From NCBI RefSeq assembly GCF_001707825.1, contig NZ_LYBM01000007.1, positions 62,001 through 126,000 of the forward strand: a stretch of 64,000 nt of DNA, in the 5' to 3' direction. Below, piece by piece: positions 26,937 through 35,984 of this stretch. Below the pieces are notes generated by a model. The model was not told the origin of the DNA. It saw only the letters and a program-made list of their open reading frames with translations, and did no database searches. A program made the position numbers and the translations under genes. The DNA comes from Veronia pacifica. GTDB lineage: Bacteria; Pseudomonadota; Gammaproteobacteria; Enterobacterales; Vibrionaceae. The stretch's first letter is position 1. Each line of letters begins with the position of its first letter.

Positions 26937-27680
26937 TTACAATGCTCTACCTGTGGAGAGAAAATGTGCCCAGTCTGTTCTCTGTCTTTTTATGGCCTGG
27001 CGTGCTGCTGACCGATGATCATATGCCACTTTTTTATGTTGAACCGACCAACCAAAATCCCCTTTTTCCACGATTGAATAACTTGCATGTGGACTGTAGT
27101 TTTCCATTGAATGGACGACGGGCAGATCATCTGTGTAGGCAGGTAAGCCGACGCTTCCGGGATTGACGATGAGTTGTTGTGAGCTTGTCAGGATAGCTCT
27201 TGGTGTGTGGGTGTGCCCACAGAGAATAACGTCTTCACTCTGGTTATTAAGCAGAGCCATAATGTCTCTATCAGTTCGTAATTCTGCATGACCGCTTTCG
27301 ACATTTTCCAGAAGATATGTCAGGTCATCATCCGGTGTGCCGTGACATAAAAAGACCGATTCATTAAGCGTGAGGTTAGATGGCAAGGTATGCATCCACT
27401 GTAATGGTAAGGTCCCTAAGTCCTCATGAATAAATTCCATGGTGGGATTTGAGCAAATTTCATCCGCGGTGGCTTCATAAATTTGTCTATCCTGATTGCC
27501 TCGAATCGTGACCAGTTCGTTTTCCATCAGTAATTCAAAGGTATCTCTCGGGGCAATAGGCCCGTAGAGGATATCACCAAGGTTAACGACGATGTCTGAA
27601 CCTTGCTTTCTTATATCGTCCAGCACTGCCCGAAGGGCATAGACATTACTATGAACATCTGAAATTGCAGCTATTTTCAC
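26937..27680 (-). CDS. metallophosphoesterase (YfcE/MJ0936-like)
   Basis: About 247 residues of the calcineurin-like phosphoesterase superfamily: IAAISDVHSNVYAL (D-x-H), VVNLGDILYG (GD), IRGNQDRQ (GN-[HQ]D variant), LCHGTPDDD, and LCGHTHTPRAI with VNPGSVGLPAY. It would hydrolyse a phosphodiester or phosphomonoester with two metal ions. The GN(H)D motif reads GNQD, so one metal-site/acid residue differs from the usual His. GTG at 27680 was chosen because AAAAGGT lies 5 nt before it; a longer frame to 27719 lacks a good site. Confidence 0.85.
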   Translation of the reverse strand: MKIAAISDVHSNVYALRAVLDDIRKQGSDIVVNLGDILYGPIAPRDTFELLMENELVTIRGNQDRQIYEATADEICSNPTMEFIHEDLGTLPLQWMHTLPSNLTLNESVFLCHGTPDDDLTYLLENVESGHAELRTDRDIMALLNNQSEDVILCGHTHTPRAILTSSQQLIVNPGSVGLPAYTDDLPVVHSMENYSPHASYSIVEKGDFGWSVQHKKVAYDHRSAARQAIKRQRTDWAHFLSTGRAL

Positions 27681-28204
27681 CGTGTACCTTTTTGGGTTTA
27701 ACCGGAAATAGAAACCCAATTAAATCATGGGCTTTCTTTCAATATTAAATACGTTTTGTATAAGGGGAGTGTGTCGAAGGCTGAGTGGGATTTTTCACCT
27801 CTTCATGGCTTGAATAACCATCCTCTCAAACATGTCAGCACATAGAAATCTAATATAAAGCAAGTTAAACTGGACCAAATATTCCAAGCTTGTTCTTATG
27901 TACTGGCTCGAATAAATACCCACTATATGTTGAATTAATCTTCAGTTATTAGTTCTCAATTATGTTGTAACGACAAAGCTAAGAGATTATTCCACGATAA
28001 CCCTCTCATCGTGCTCAAACAATTGCTATCTACGAAAAAAGCAAAAAAACAATTAAGCTTTTAGGTTTTCACGTTCTGCCAACGTTAAACTCGAAACAGC
28101 GCGACTGTCGTCCGGTTTCATTAAACCACCCCAGTTCTATTTTTTGCAGTTTGCCGGGGAATAAAAATATACGACCAGTGCGCTGATTCTTTCCTAAAGC
28201 AGCA
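27681..28204. other. intergenic, no gene seen
   Basis: About 520 bp without a convincing frame on either strand. A 22-codon minus-strand frame (MKPDDSRAVSS...) near 28062-28127 lacks a ribosome site and is not called. Confidence 0.4.
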
Positions 28205-28792
28205 CTATATTTCCCAGCCAGAACGATACGTTCTGCCAATCAGCAGGCTACAAAGCTCTGTCATCACCTTCATGGATTTTGTTAATCGAGGGCGTCGTTC
28301 GTCAGAGAGTTTCCCATCAGACCAATGCCTGTCGTGCACGTAAACATTGTAGGGGTTAATAATACATTTGAAGTCAATCGATAAGGAGACTGACAAGGCA
28401 GAGTGTGCCATATAAGAGTGAGGTAAACCGGCAGAGTGAACAAAGGTCACGACCTTATCGAAAAGCGCCCCAGTCAGACTACCATCGGGCGGTGTTGAGC
28501 CTACATATTCGATATATTTTTTCAATTCAGAGCAAGTCCCCCAGTTATATACGGGGCCGCACAAAACAACGCCAGAAGCTTCATGAGTAAGTTGGTGAAG
28601 TTGTTTATATTGGTTGGATTGATAAATTGTGTCGTTGTCGAAATTCGGTACATCCCACTCCGCTAAATCAATATACTTAGCCTGATAACTCTGTTCGTGA
28701 ATCTCTGAAACACAGAGCTTAGCCAGTTCACGACTTTTACTGTTTGGATCTAGGCTGGAACTTAAAACGAGAATATACATACGATTATCCAT
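28205..28792 (-). CDS. NADPH-dependent FMN reductase-like (flavodoxin fold) protein
   Basis: About 195 residues. It begins MDNRMYILVLSSSLDPNSKSRELAK, the phosphate-binding loop of FMN reductases. SGVVLCGPVYNWGTCSELKKYIEYV (flavin-binding P-x-Y-N-G-like) and VVTFVHSAGLPHSY follow. It is likely a soluble flavin-dependent reductase of unknown substrate. The open frame extends to 28900, but the family start is at 28792 or 28780. It is followed upstream by an SDR gene on the same strand. Confidence 0.75.
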   Translation of the reverse strand: MDNRMYILVLSSSLDPNSKSRELAKLCVSEIHEQSYQAKYIDLAEWDVPNFDNDTIYQSNQYKQLHQLTHEASGVVLCGPVYNWGTCSELKKYIEYVGSTPPDGSLTGALFDKVVTFVHSAGLPHSYMAHSALSVSLSIDFKCIINPYNVYVHDRHWSDGKLSDERRPRLTKSMKVMTELCSLLIGRTYRSGWEI

Positions 28793-28926
28793 ATAGAGGG
28801 TTTGAGCGGCGCTTGCCCTAGTTATCCATGCCTTCGAGGCACCGCTGTATAAGTTTTTTAGTGACGGTAAAATGGAGGGTGAGCATATTTCTTCCCACAC
28901 ATTGTCCGAAATTATTGGTTCGTTGA

Positions 28927-29820
28927 TTAAGAGGGTGATGTTGCGAATGGGCTGTTCGGTTCATTGATGTAAGAGAGAATATCATTGTGATGAGCGCGCC
29001 AATTCAGCTCTCTTTTAATCTTATCGGCGCTCATTAATTGATCCAATGTTGCTCCAAGTGCCCAATCGCCGTGTTCAGCGATGACGTCTTCGACAGGACG
29101 GACGACGGGTTGAGTTGTTAAGTCAAATCGCTTTCTATAAGCGTCTGCAATATCGCCAACCTTAACGCCTTGCTCGCCGCAAACATTGTAAGATTCTCCG
29201 TCGCAACCTTTTTCCAGAATTAGTCGGTAAGTTGAAGCGAGATCGTTGACGTGTACGACTGGCCATCGTGTTTCCAGCGAGCCCCAGACTTCAATTTGAC
29301 CTTTGTCAGGAACAAATCCCGACAGTGCGCCAGAGTCTCTGTCGTAAACAATGCCAGGATGAATAATATTGGCATCAAAGCATTGGGCACGTGTTATCAA
29401 GGCACTGTTTTCAATCATCCAACAAAAACTTGAGATGGGGTTGAAAGGGCTATTTTCTGATACAACCTGATTTTCGGTATGCCCGTAAAGCCAAACACCC
29501 CCTGTGTAAATAAATCGAATTTTCCTTCCCAATTTATTTCCCTGAGCAACTAACTCATCTATCAGTTTGCGGTCTATGGCTCCCATGTCCTGACAAAATG
29601 TCGCTGCGACATGAACAACAGCGTCAACATGGCAAAGGTGGGTAGACCAGTGACTGGGGGAAACAATATCTCCACGTATTACCTCAGCACCCGTTTGGCG
29701 TAGGGCTTGCTCGGAGATATCCGAGCGGGCTAACGCCAGAACAGCGTGATCATGTTGTAAAAGTTCGCTTAATACAGCAGACCCAATGGTGCCTGTTGCG
29801 CCGAGCAATAATATCTTCAT
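28927..29820 (-). CDS. NAD-dependent epimerase/dehydratase (extended SDR)
   Basis: A 297-residue atypical extended SDR. The N-terminal NAD(P) motif ILLLGATGTIGSAVLSELL is followed by VIRGDIVS, DAVVHVAATF and FIYTGGVWLYGHT (active-site region with Y-G-H-T rather than the classic YxxxK). A C-terminal substrate part follows (VVHVNDLASTYRLILEKG). Function not determinable beyond NAD(P)-binding. It is on the same strand as the FMN reductase-like gene, 134 nt away. Confidence 0.85.
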   Translation of the reverse strand: MKILLLGATGTIGSAVLSELLQHDHAVLALARSDISEQALRQTGAEVIRGDIVSPSHWSTHLCHVDAVVHVAATFCQDMGAIDRKLIDELVAQGNKLGRKIRFIYTGGVWLYGHTENQVVSENSPFNPISSFCWMIENSALITRAQCFDANIIHPGIVYDRDSGALSGFVPDKGQIEVWGSLETRWPVVHVNDLASTYRLILEKGCDGESYNVCGEQGVKVGDIADAYRKRFDLTTQPVVRPVEDVIAEHGDWALGATLDQLMSADKIKRELNWRAHHNDILSYINEPNSPFATSPS

Positions 29821-30224
29821 GTGTCTCTCCCTGAAAATATTAGGCTAAAACCTCAATAGCAGTTGAGGTCAAGGCATTGCTTTGTCGTTTTTTAATAAAC
29901 AATAAAACGTTGTATAAGAGACAAGTAGATGCAAGTTACGGTTGTACATATCTGCAATCGATGAACACTCCTCGATGAAAAAACAACAGATATTGAACCG
30001 TTTCATCACATATATTTGCCTGGTGAGTGTGTTACCTGTTTGTGGTGTAGAACCTTATCAACTGATTGTCTTTTCTTTCGAACGATTCAAATCAGTTTCC
30101 CCTCAAAATACAGAGAAAATGTTCATATTTGATTCAAGTTTGCAGAGAAATGGCGACACTATCGCGTGTTATGGATAAGCGCTTTAAACAACATATTATC
30201 AAGATAATCAGTCAGGTATGATTA
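29821..30224. other. intergenic, divergent promoters
   Basis: About 400 bp between the divergent SDR and NHL genes. A frame at 29942-30178 (possible ATG at 29975) has no ribosome site and no recognisable sequence, so it is not called as a gene. Confidence 0.4.
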
Positions 30225-31349
30225 ATGTCTTATCTTGAGATAATTGATGGCGAAGGGAAGATGAGAAGAATAAAAGTGATTCCCGTGATAACTGTGTTTC
30301 TTGTTGCCTTGCTCACTTTTTTGGCGGTTATCGGCGCGTATGCGTGGAAAGATATCGGTATCACCGAGACGAACGCTCCTCAACTCGGAGGAAAAAGCAA
30401 ACTCATTGCCAAAGGCATATTACCCTCAATAAATCAGTTGCCCACTGGCGCGGGTAGTGGTGTCGATATCGATAGTAATGGAAATCTCTTTTTTCTCCAT
30501 CGCTCAGGATATGGATTCAATAACAATACCCTCATTGAAAAGGATGTCGTGACAGTATATTCGGCTGATGCTCATGAGACGATGTCATCGTGGGGGGCAC
30601 ATTATTTTAAGTCACCCCACGGTCTGACTATCGATGAAAACGATCAGGTTTGGATCACCGATATTATGTTGAACAAAGTGTATCAATTTGACGCGAAGGG
30701 AAACTTATTGCGCACCTTTGGTCAACACTATCCTTTTTATATGGAAGCCTGCCTTAAAGTGAGAAATCTACTCAAGAATCTGCCTTGTGGGCAAAATAAA
30801 TATACGTTTGCCAGACCGACAGACGTCGAAGTTTACCCCGACGGTTCATTTGTTGTTGCTGATGGCTTCCGGAATAGCCGCATTGTTAAATTTGATGGAG
30901 AGGGAAATTTCCAATGGGAGATATCAAAGCTTGGCAAAATGCATGGTGAGTTTTACTTACCGCATGGCTTGGCCAAAGACAGGCAAGGCAACATCTATGT
31001 TGCAGACAGAAGGAATGCAAGAATTCAGGCTTTCAACAAGCAGGGACAATGGATAAAGACATGGAGTTTCCCCGAGCTTGGAAGGCCGTACGGTCTGGAT
31101 ATAGGAAAAGATAACTTCCTTTACGTGGTAGATGCCGGAGACGCTTATGAGTTCGAAAATGGTGTCGAGCGAAGTCAAGTTTTGAAACTCACTCTAGATG
31201 GAAAAATTGTTGATCGGTATAGCGGGTTTGGACAATCACTCGGTAAAATTGACTTGCCGCATGATATTGCGGTTAATGATCATGGGCGTGTCTACATTGC
31301 AGAGGTGAAAAATAATCGTGTTCAGTTCTTTGAACAGCAATCTCACTAG
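30225..31349 (+). CDS. NHL-repeat protein, amidating-lyase-like beta-propeller
   Basis: A 374-residue protein. An N-terminal hydrophobic helix (RIKVIPVITVFLVALLTFLAV) anchors or exports it. A six-bladed NHL propeller follows: repeats such as SPHGLTIDENDQVWITD, LPHGLAKDRQGNIYVADRRNARIQAF and LPHDIAVNDHGRVYIAEVKNNRVQFF. The order and the PHGL/His pattern match peptidyl-alpha-hydroxyglycine alpha-amidating-lyase-like proteins, but activity cannot be asserted. AGGT lies 7 nt before ATG 30225; ATG 30261 is an alternative. Confidence 0.85.
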   Translation: MSYLEIIDGEGKMRRIKVIPVITVFLVALLTFLAVIGAYAWKDIGITETNAPQLGGKSKLIAKGILPSINQLPTGAGSGVDIDSNGNLFFLHRSGYGFNNNTLIEKDVVTVYSADAHETMSSWGAHYFKSPHGLTIDENDQVWITDIMLNKVYQFDAKGNLLRTFGQHYPFYMEACLKVRNLLKNLPCGQNKYTFARPTDVEVYPDGSFVVADGFRNSRIVKFDGEGNFQWEISKLGKMHGEFYLPHGLAKDRQGNIYVADRRNARIQAFNKQGQWIKTWSFPELGRPYGLDIGKDNFLYVVDAGDAYEFENGVERSQVLKLTLDGKIVDRYSGFGQSLGKIDLPHDIAVNDHGRVYIAEVKNNRVQFFEQQSH

Positions 31350-31437
31350 TCGCCATATTGTTTTTTGAATACGAGGGCCTTTGTGGGAAAGGGGGCATTC
31401 TTTATTATCTTTACTGCGCAATGACCACAGATAGATG

Positions 31438-31462
31438 AAAAAAAACGGGGCTGTAAAACCCC
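31438..31462 (-). terminator. terminator for the minus-strand gene at 31526
   Basis: Read on the minus strand: GGGG-TTTTACAG-CCCC followed by GTTTTTTTT. It lies between convergent genes. Confidence 0.7.
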
Positions 31463-31525
31463 TCTCATTATTACAAGGTCGGTAAGGTCTAGTGAGGTGG
31501 CAAAGTATGTTTAGTAGTAAACGGA

Positions 31526-31873
31526 TCACTGCAATCGCTCATTCCATTTGCCATTGTTTTCGTATTCGCACATTTCTTCAGTATCAAACCGGACATGTTG
31601 GTTAATGTCTTTGATTTTCACCTCAATGGAGGCCAGATTTTCCCTTATTAGTTCACTCAATGCTGAAGTGTCAGCCTGCTCTAAATCCGCGTTGGTATTA
31701 AAAATGCAGATGATTTTCAGAGAGCGTGGAAAGTTCTCATAGTTCACAAGATGTGTGAGCCATTCGAAACCACGATATTCCCTCTGAGCTATTTCGCAAA
31801 CGTCCGTCAACACAGTCCTAAGGGCATTTTCTCTCTTCTTGTCTGTCTTTCTCATTTTGAACGATACCTTCAT
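31526..31873 (-). CDS. conserved hypothetical protein (often mislabelled Fis-family)
   Basis: About 115 residues beginning MKVSFKMRKTDKKRENALRTVL. Later stretches are EYRGFEWLTHLVNY, PRSLKIICIFNTN and FDTEEMCEYENNGKW. Such proteins occur in Vibrionaceae with annotations like 'Fis family regulator', but no HTH is evident to me, so function is unknown. The open frame extends to 31957; the start at 31873 (or ATG 31855) fits the conserved N-terminus. A strong terminator follows. Confidence 0.65.
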   Translation of the reverse strand: MKVSFKMRKTDKKRENALRTVLTDVCEIAQREYRGFEWLTHLVNYENFPRSLKIICIFNTNADLEQADTSALSELIRENLASIEVKIKDINQHVRFDTEEMCEYENNGKWNERLQ

Positions 31874-32166
31874 GGTGAAACTGTAACGTGAATAACTGTT
31901 TAAACGGTAATTCACGTATTTTCTGGAGGCACAAGGTATCTTGAAAGTAGTCAGCATCGCAACTGACTTACCACTAAAAATTCATAGGGTCAGAAGTATT
32001 TCAATGATGTCGTTCATCGTAAGAGCAAAATATGAAGAATCCTCAATTTCTTCGATGCTTGGATGAAGCGTTAAAGGGGAGAATTAGACTCGCAAAATTC
32101 AATAACAAAGATGGTTTGAGTAAAGTGTTATCAGTAAGTTAGGGGGGCGAATAAAGGAGATATTCT

Positions 32167-32541
32167 ATGGAACCCAAAGACGTTGTAATCTCTTTCTGGC
32201 AGGCGATGGAATCTAATGATTTTTCACGTGCCGCTGATTTTTTGGCTGAAAGCTATGTCTGCGAATGGCCGTTAACAGCAGAAAAAATAGTGGGCAGAGA
32301 GAATTTTATTGCTATCAATTCTGCCTATCCTACCAATGCGTTGTGGTCTTTTACTGTTCATAAAGTTATTAGCGAAGGTGAGAATGTTGTTACTGAGGTG
32401 ACCGTGACCAATGGCGAAAGAACAGACAGAGCCATCACGTTTCATACGGTTAACCAGAACAAAATATGTAAGCAGGTAGAGTATTGGCCGGAACCTTACC
32501 CGGCGGCGCAGTGGCGAAGACAATGGGTTGAATCTCTTTAA
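32167..32541 (+). CDS. SnoaL/NTF2-like protein
   Basis: A 124-residue cone-fold protein: MEPKDVVISFWQAMESNDFSRAADFLAESY (typical helix-turn N-terminus), a central GRENFIAIN, and strands ending KQVEYWPEPYPAAQWRRQWVE. Family members are small isomerases, hydrolases or ligand binders; substrate unknown. GGAG lies before the ATG. An imperfect array of about 21-bp repeats lies at and just after the stop. Confidence 0.8.
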   Translation: MEPKDVVISFWQAMESNDFSRAADFLAESYVCEWPLTAEKIVGRENFIAINSAYPTNALWSFTVHKVISEGENVVTEVTVTNGERTDRAITFHTVNQNKICKQVEYWPEPYPAAQWRRQWVESL

Positions 32542-32592
32542 CCCAAATTAAATCTCCTTAACCCAAATTGAGCCTCTTTAACCTAAAAAAGT
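32526..32592 (+). repeat. three imperfect copies of an ~21-bp tandem repeat
   Basis: The segment CTCTTTAACCCAAATT, then CTCCTTAACCCAAATT, then CTCTTTAACCTAAAA recurs every 20-22 bp. It spans the end of the SnoaL-like gene and the gap before the DUF6151 gene. It is probably a small slippage or duplication product. Confidence 0.6.
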
Positions 32593-32608
32593 AAAAGGAA
32601 GTCTCATA

Positions 32609-33174
32609 ATGTCAGAACTACATTTAACCTGTGACTGCCGAAGCGTGGTTGCTGCAGTCCAAAATATCTCGTCACGTACCTCAAACCGAGTGGTCTGTTA
32701 CTGTTCTGACTGTCAGGCTTTCGCCCGGCATCTGGGCCGGGTGGATGTGATGGACGAATCAGCGGTACTTTTCTGACTCAAATACCGCCCGCTAAACTCA
32801 CTCTTGTGACGGGGCAAGAGCATGTACATTGTGTACGTCTCTCGCCAAAAGGCATGTATCGCTGGTTTACAGCTTGCTGCCATACTCCGTTAGCCAACTC
32901 TATCCCCGGCTTTCCATTCGTTGGTGTTTTTGATCATGTGTTCAATGATAAGCAAGCGTTGTCGAATACTGCAGGTCCGGTTTTAGGTGCTGTTCATACG
33001 CGTCGGGCGGTTGGACCTATTCCTGAGAGTATGAAAGAAAGGCATGAGCTCACTCTCATTGCTGGCACACTTAAAAAACTACTCCGTTGGAAACTACATG
33101 GATTGACTCACCCAAATCCCTTTCATAAGAAAGGAGGTCAAGCCTTGGCACTTCCTGAAATCTTGAGTCAGTGA
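32609..33174 (+). pseudogene. DUF6151-like Cys-rich protein, frameshifted
   Basis: The first frame (MSELHLTCDC..., VVCYCSDCQAFARHLGR, VMDES) stops at 32776. The second frame, open upstream of 32806, continues the same protein (L-T-Q-I-P-P-A-K-L-T-L, GQEHVHCVRLSPKGMYRWFTACCHTPLANS). Together they form a GFA-like, zinc-binding Cys-pair protein of about 188 residues. One missing G near 32764-32766 (GCGGTACT where GCGGGTACT would restore the frame) explains the break. ATG 32609 has AAAAGGAAG upstream. Either a real pseudogene or a one-base sequence error. Confidence 0.8.
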
Positions 33175-33292
33175 GTTGACAAAATAGTTGTCAATTTTTC
33201 GGTTGTTGATGAAATAGCGAGTTGTTAGTTTTTCTCTGTGAGTGACACGGCACGCCGTTGCTGTTTTCATAGTGAATTGAAAGGGAATATCC

Positions 33293-34384
33293 ATGCTGGT
33301 TACAGATGAAGAGCAGATTAATATTTTTTATCAGGCACTCGTTGAGCGTGATGCAAGTTTCACCGGCACCTTTTATGTTGGTGTGAAAACAACATCTATT
33401 TTTTGTATTGCTACCTGTCGTGCGAGGAAGCCAAAAAAAGAAAATGTTGTCTTCTATACCAAATATAAAGAGGCTATGGATGCGGGTTTTCGGCCTTGTA
33501 AAATTTGTCGTCCAACTGAAAATGCTAATGAGGCCCCGCATCAGGTGAGTGAGGCGATTGAATTGGTGAGGAACAACCCAAAAGAAAAGATATCTGACGT
33601 CAGATTACGACAAACCGGCATTAACCCAGAACAGATCAGGCGTTGGTTTAAAACACACTATGGAATGACTTTTCATACCTTCCAGAGAATGTACAGAATC
33701 AATAATGCATTAATAGAGTTAAAAAGCGGCAGTAGTGCAACAAACACGGCCTATGAGGCGGGCTACGACTCATTAAGTGGTTTTGGGTATACCTATAAAA
33801 AGCTAATGGGAACAACTCCATCAGAATGTAACAGGCAAAATGTAGTGCTAATAAGCCGCTTGACGACGCCCATCGGACCTATGTTTGCTTGCGCGACTGA
33901 CAAAGGCCTGTGCTTACTTGAGTTTGTAGATAGAAGGATGTTAGAAACTGAGTTTAGTGACTTGCAACGGCTGTTTAATGCAAAAATTATGAACGGTGAA
34001 AACCAGCATATTGAGACAGTAAGAAGGGAGCTCAATGAATATTTTGCTGGAGAACGTATGAGCTTTACTGTGAAGCTGGATACACCGGGTACTACATTCC
34101 AACAATCGGTGTGGCAGGCACTGTGCAAAATACCATACGGTCAAACATACTCATATCAGCAACAGGCAGAATCAATTGGCAACAATAAAGCAGTTCGTGC
34201 AGTAGCCTCTGCGAACGGTATGAATAGAATTGCCATTGTTATACCTTGCCATCGTGTAATTGGAAAAAATGGTCAGCTTACAGGCTACGGCGGCGGCTTG
34301 GAGAGAAAGCGTTGGTTATTACTTCATGAAAAAGAAAATCTGGTGGCGGTATGTGGTGATTCTGTCTCTCAATATGCCATCTAG
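33293..34384 (+). CDS. ada: Ada: methylphosphotriester repair / AraC activator / O6-methylguanine methyltransferase
   Basis: A 363-residue three-part protein. The N-terminal zinc domain has the four-Cys pattern IFCIATCRAR...FRPCKICRPT (residues about 37-75), whose first Cys accepts methyl groups from DNA phosphotriesters. An AraC-type HTH (residues about 80-180) follows. The C-terminal methyltransferase has VIPCHRVIGKNGQLTGYGGG (active Cys near residue 320). It repairs alkylated DNA and activates the adaptive response. The usual CRPSC context is changed to CIATC, but the metal ligands remain. A second methyltransferase gene (ogt) lies at 48768. Confidence 0.93.
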   Translation: MLVTDEEQINIFYQALVERDASFTGTFYVGVKTTSIFCIATCRARKPKKENVVFYTKYKEAMDAGFRPCKICRPTENANEAPHQVSEAIELVRNNPKEKISDVRLRQTGINPEQIRRWFKTHYGMTFHTFQRMYRINNALIELKSGSSATNTAYEAGYDSLSGFGYTYKKLMGTTPSECNRQNVVLISRLTTPIGPMFACATDKGLCLLEFVDRRMLETEFSDLQRLFNAKIMNGENQHIETVRRELNEYFAGERMSFTVKLDTPGTTFQQSVWQALCKIPYGQTYSYQQQAESIGNNKAVRAVASANGMNRIAIVIPCHRVIGKNGQLTGYGGGLERKRWLLLHEKENLVAVCGDSVSQYAI

Positions 34385-34437
34385 AAGCGTTTGAGTATCT
34401 GCGGTCGTTAGGTAATGTATTTCCTCATAACCATTAA

Positions 34438-34722
34438 AATACGGTTCAAGTACTGTTCGATTTAACACCCTGTTGCGACACAGAGGTAAAAGCAAGGCTT
34501 GAAACCGCTGCTGCTGTATTATCATGCAAAGATCTTCGCCTTTCCATTCTTAAAACACACAGCCTGCTGTCGGAGCCACAGGAAAAAAATTTCAACAGCA
34601 GCTTATCAAATGTCAAGATCCTTATAGCGCACATCAAAATTCATAGTGATGAATATCTCTTTTACATGATGAAAGAAACAATAATAGTATCAATTTTGAA
34701 ATATAAACTGATATGCATATAA
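34438..34722 (+). pseudogene. possible gene remnant
   Basis: An open stretch of about 94 codons with no ATG near its start, just after a TAA at 34435; the same frame is open before that stop from 34381 (L-E-A-F-E-Y-L-R-S-L-G). Its translation (LFDLTPCCDTEVKARLETAAAV...) looks protein-like rather than random, while the DNA after it becomes very AT-rich. I cannot name a family. It may be a decayed gene at the edge of the accessory region, or chance. Confidence 0.2.
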
Positions 34723-34972
34723 GAAAAGATGTGCTTTTTAGGACAAATTCATTAATTTAGATCTCCCTAATGTTATTTTTTTTGAATCTATATGATTGGT
34801 GTATAAAGTTCCCTTTAAACAGAAAATATTAATAAATTATAATGTTTTTAAGTATATTAGTGATAGTTTTAAATTTCACTACTTATGTTATAACTTAGTA
34901 AATAATAATAATTAGGCAATTATGCACATTAATAAATACATATATTATTTATTGTTATTTAATTTTTATGAA

Positions 34973-35002
34973 TTTGTTGAAAAACTTTTCTTGTTCTATT
35001 CT
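34973..35002 (+). promoter_or_regulatory. conserved upstream box 1 of paralog A
   Basis: Begins TTTGTTGAAAAACTTTTC and continues with TTGTTCTATTCT. Nearly the same 30 bp occurs at 36746 and 38576, and a weaker copy on the minus strand at 40458-40481, each 122-135 bp before the 28-bp dyad start. Role unknown (promoter, UP element or factor site). Confidence 0.65.
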
Positions 35003-35107
35003 GGTTGTACTGAAACAATTTTCTTATACATGGTGCGATTTAAGCGATGCTAATGATCAGTCGTTAAAGTGGATTTCAAAACTGCACATATATTGACTTC
35101 ATATTAT

Positions 35108-35135
35108 TTCACCCAGCTAACACTAGGTGAGTGAA
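35108..35135 (+). promoter_or_regulatory. 28-bp dyad upstream of paralog A
   Basis: Arms TTCACCCAGCTA and TAGGTGAGTGAA around ACAC; 10 of 12 arm positions pair. The same dyad precedes all four paralogs, 128-145 bp before the start codon. It is an operator or an RNA hairpin. Confidence 0.75.
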
Positions 35136-35267
35136 AAGTACCTGGCAATAACGCTGTTATTTGAGAATGGCTCGGTGTTTTTATTTATTTCACCGTAGGC
35201 TCTTTTAAGGAATACCACTAATCAAATGCAGTAATCATGTAGTGTTTAATATGTTTTGAGGGAATTT

Positions 35268-35897
35268 ATGACTATTAGCGCGATCTCAAGATCAAACCAA
35301 ACATATCGTCGGGAAGTAACTGAAAGTGTCCAAACAACACAAACTAAGACGACTAGAAAATGTCACGTTAAACGTGGAGGACAGAGTACGAAAGCAGTTG
35401 GTGATCAACGAAACCAAGTCAGAACTCAGCAAGTGAAAGCTCAGGTACCAGAGAAAAATCAGTCGTTCCTTGGCGGTATCTTTAATAAATTTGGCGGTGC
35501 CGTAAAAGATGTAGCAAAAATGGCATGGCAAAAGCTTGAGCCAGTTGCCAAAGATATTACCCAAACTGGAACAAGGACAATTGCAGGGGCCCTTGGACTG
35601 GATAAGGTTTATGACTCAGTAAGAAACTTCTGGAGTACGCCCAACCAATTCAACGCTGGTAATACATTACTTGAGGGAGGACAGGCCGCATTACCTTTGG
35701 CAGCTGATCTGATTGGAGGTAATGACCAACAAAAGAAAGATAAAGTAAACAAAGTAGGGCAAGGATTTTTGGACTTTGGCAATACGCTTAATGACGTATT
35801 CTCCAATAGAAAAACAGATGGCTTCTTCGGTAAGGCGAAAGAGTTTGTCTCAGGTATACCCATTCTAGGTGGAATATTAAATTTCTTCCTTGGATAA
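35268..35897 (+). CDS. paralog A of a four-member family of unknown function
   Basis: About 209 residues, no family recognised. The N-terminus is polar and basic (residues 1-65, with AVGDQRNQ near residue 43). A conserved core follows: SFLGGIFNKFGG, ALGLDKVYDSVRNFW, LLEGGQAALPL, FLDFGNTL and the C-terminal GIPILGGILNFFLG. The core is shared with the proteins at 37044, 38868 and 39607; A has about 15 extra residues after the GGIF segment. There is no signal peptide; glycine-rich amphipathic helices are likely. ATG 35268 has GAGGGAATTT before it, matching paralog C. It has a long AT-rich upstream region with two conserved blocks and an inverted repeat after the stop. Confidence 0.8.
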   Translation: MTISAISRSNQTYRREVTESVQTTQTKTTRKCHVKRGGQSTKAVGDQRNQVRTQQVKAQVPEKNQSFLGGIFNKFGGAVKDVAKMAWQKLEPVAKDITQTGTRTIAGALGLDKVYDSVRNFWSTPNQFNAGNTLLEGGQAALPLAADLIGGNDQQKKDKVNKVGQGFLDFGNTLNDVFSNRKTDGFFGKAKEFVSGIPILGGILNFFLG

Positions 35898-35912
35898 TAG
35901 AAAAAATGTTTA

Positions 35913-35984
35913 GCTGGTTGTTGCTTAACCCTGTTTATAGTACTTGATACTTTATTAAAACTTTTCAATAACCAGCAATTTTTT
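35913..35984 (+). terminator. conserved 3' inverted repeat after paralog A
   Basis: Arms GCTGGTTGTTG (35913-35923) and CAATAACCAGC (35966-35976) with a 42-nt loop, followed by AATTTTTT. Equivalent arms follow paralogs B and C. A terminator or 3'-UTR structure is likely. Confidence 0.6.

Larger units (their letters stand above)
34723..35267. other. AT-rich upstream region of paralog A
   Basis: About 545 bp of very AT-rich DNA without a coding frame. It contains the two conserved upstream blocks described at 34973 and 35108 and the roughly 130-nt leader of paralog A. Confidence 0.7.

Noticed and set aside
29942..30178. 78-codon plus-strand frame
   Set aside because: TTG start, no ribosome site, and the translation resembles no protein; the internal ATG also lacks a site.
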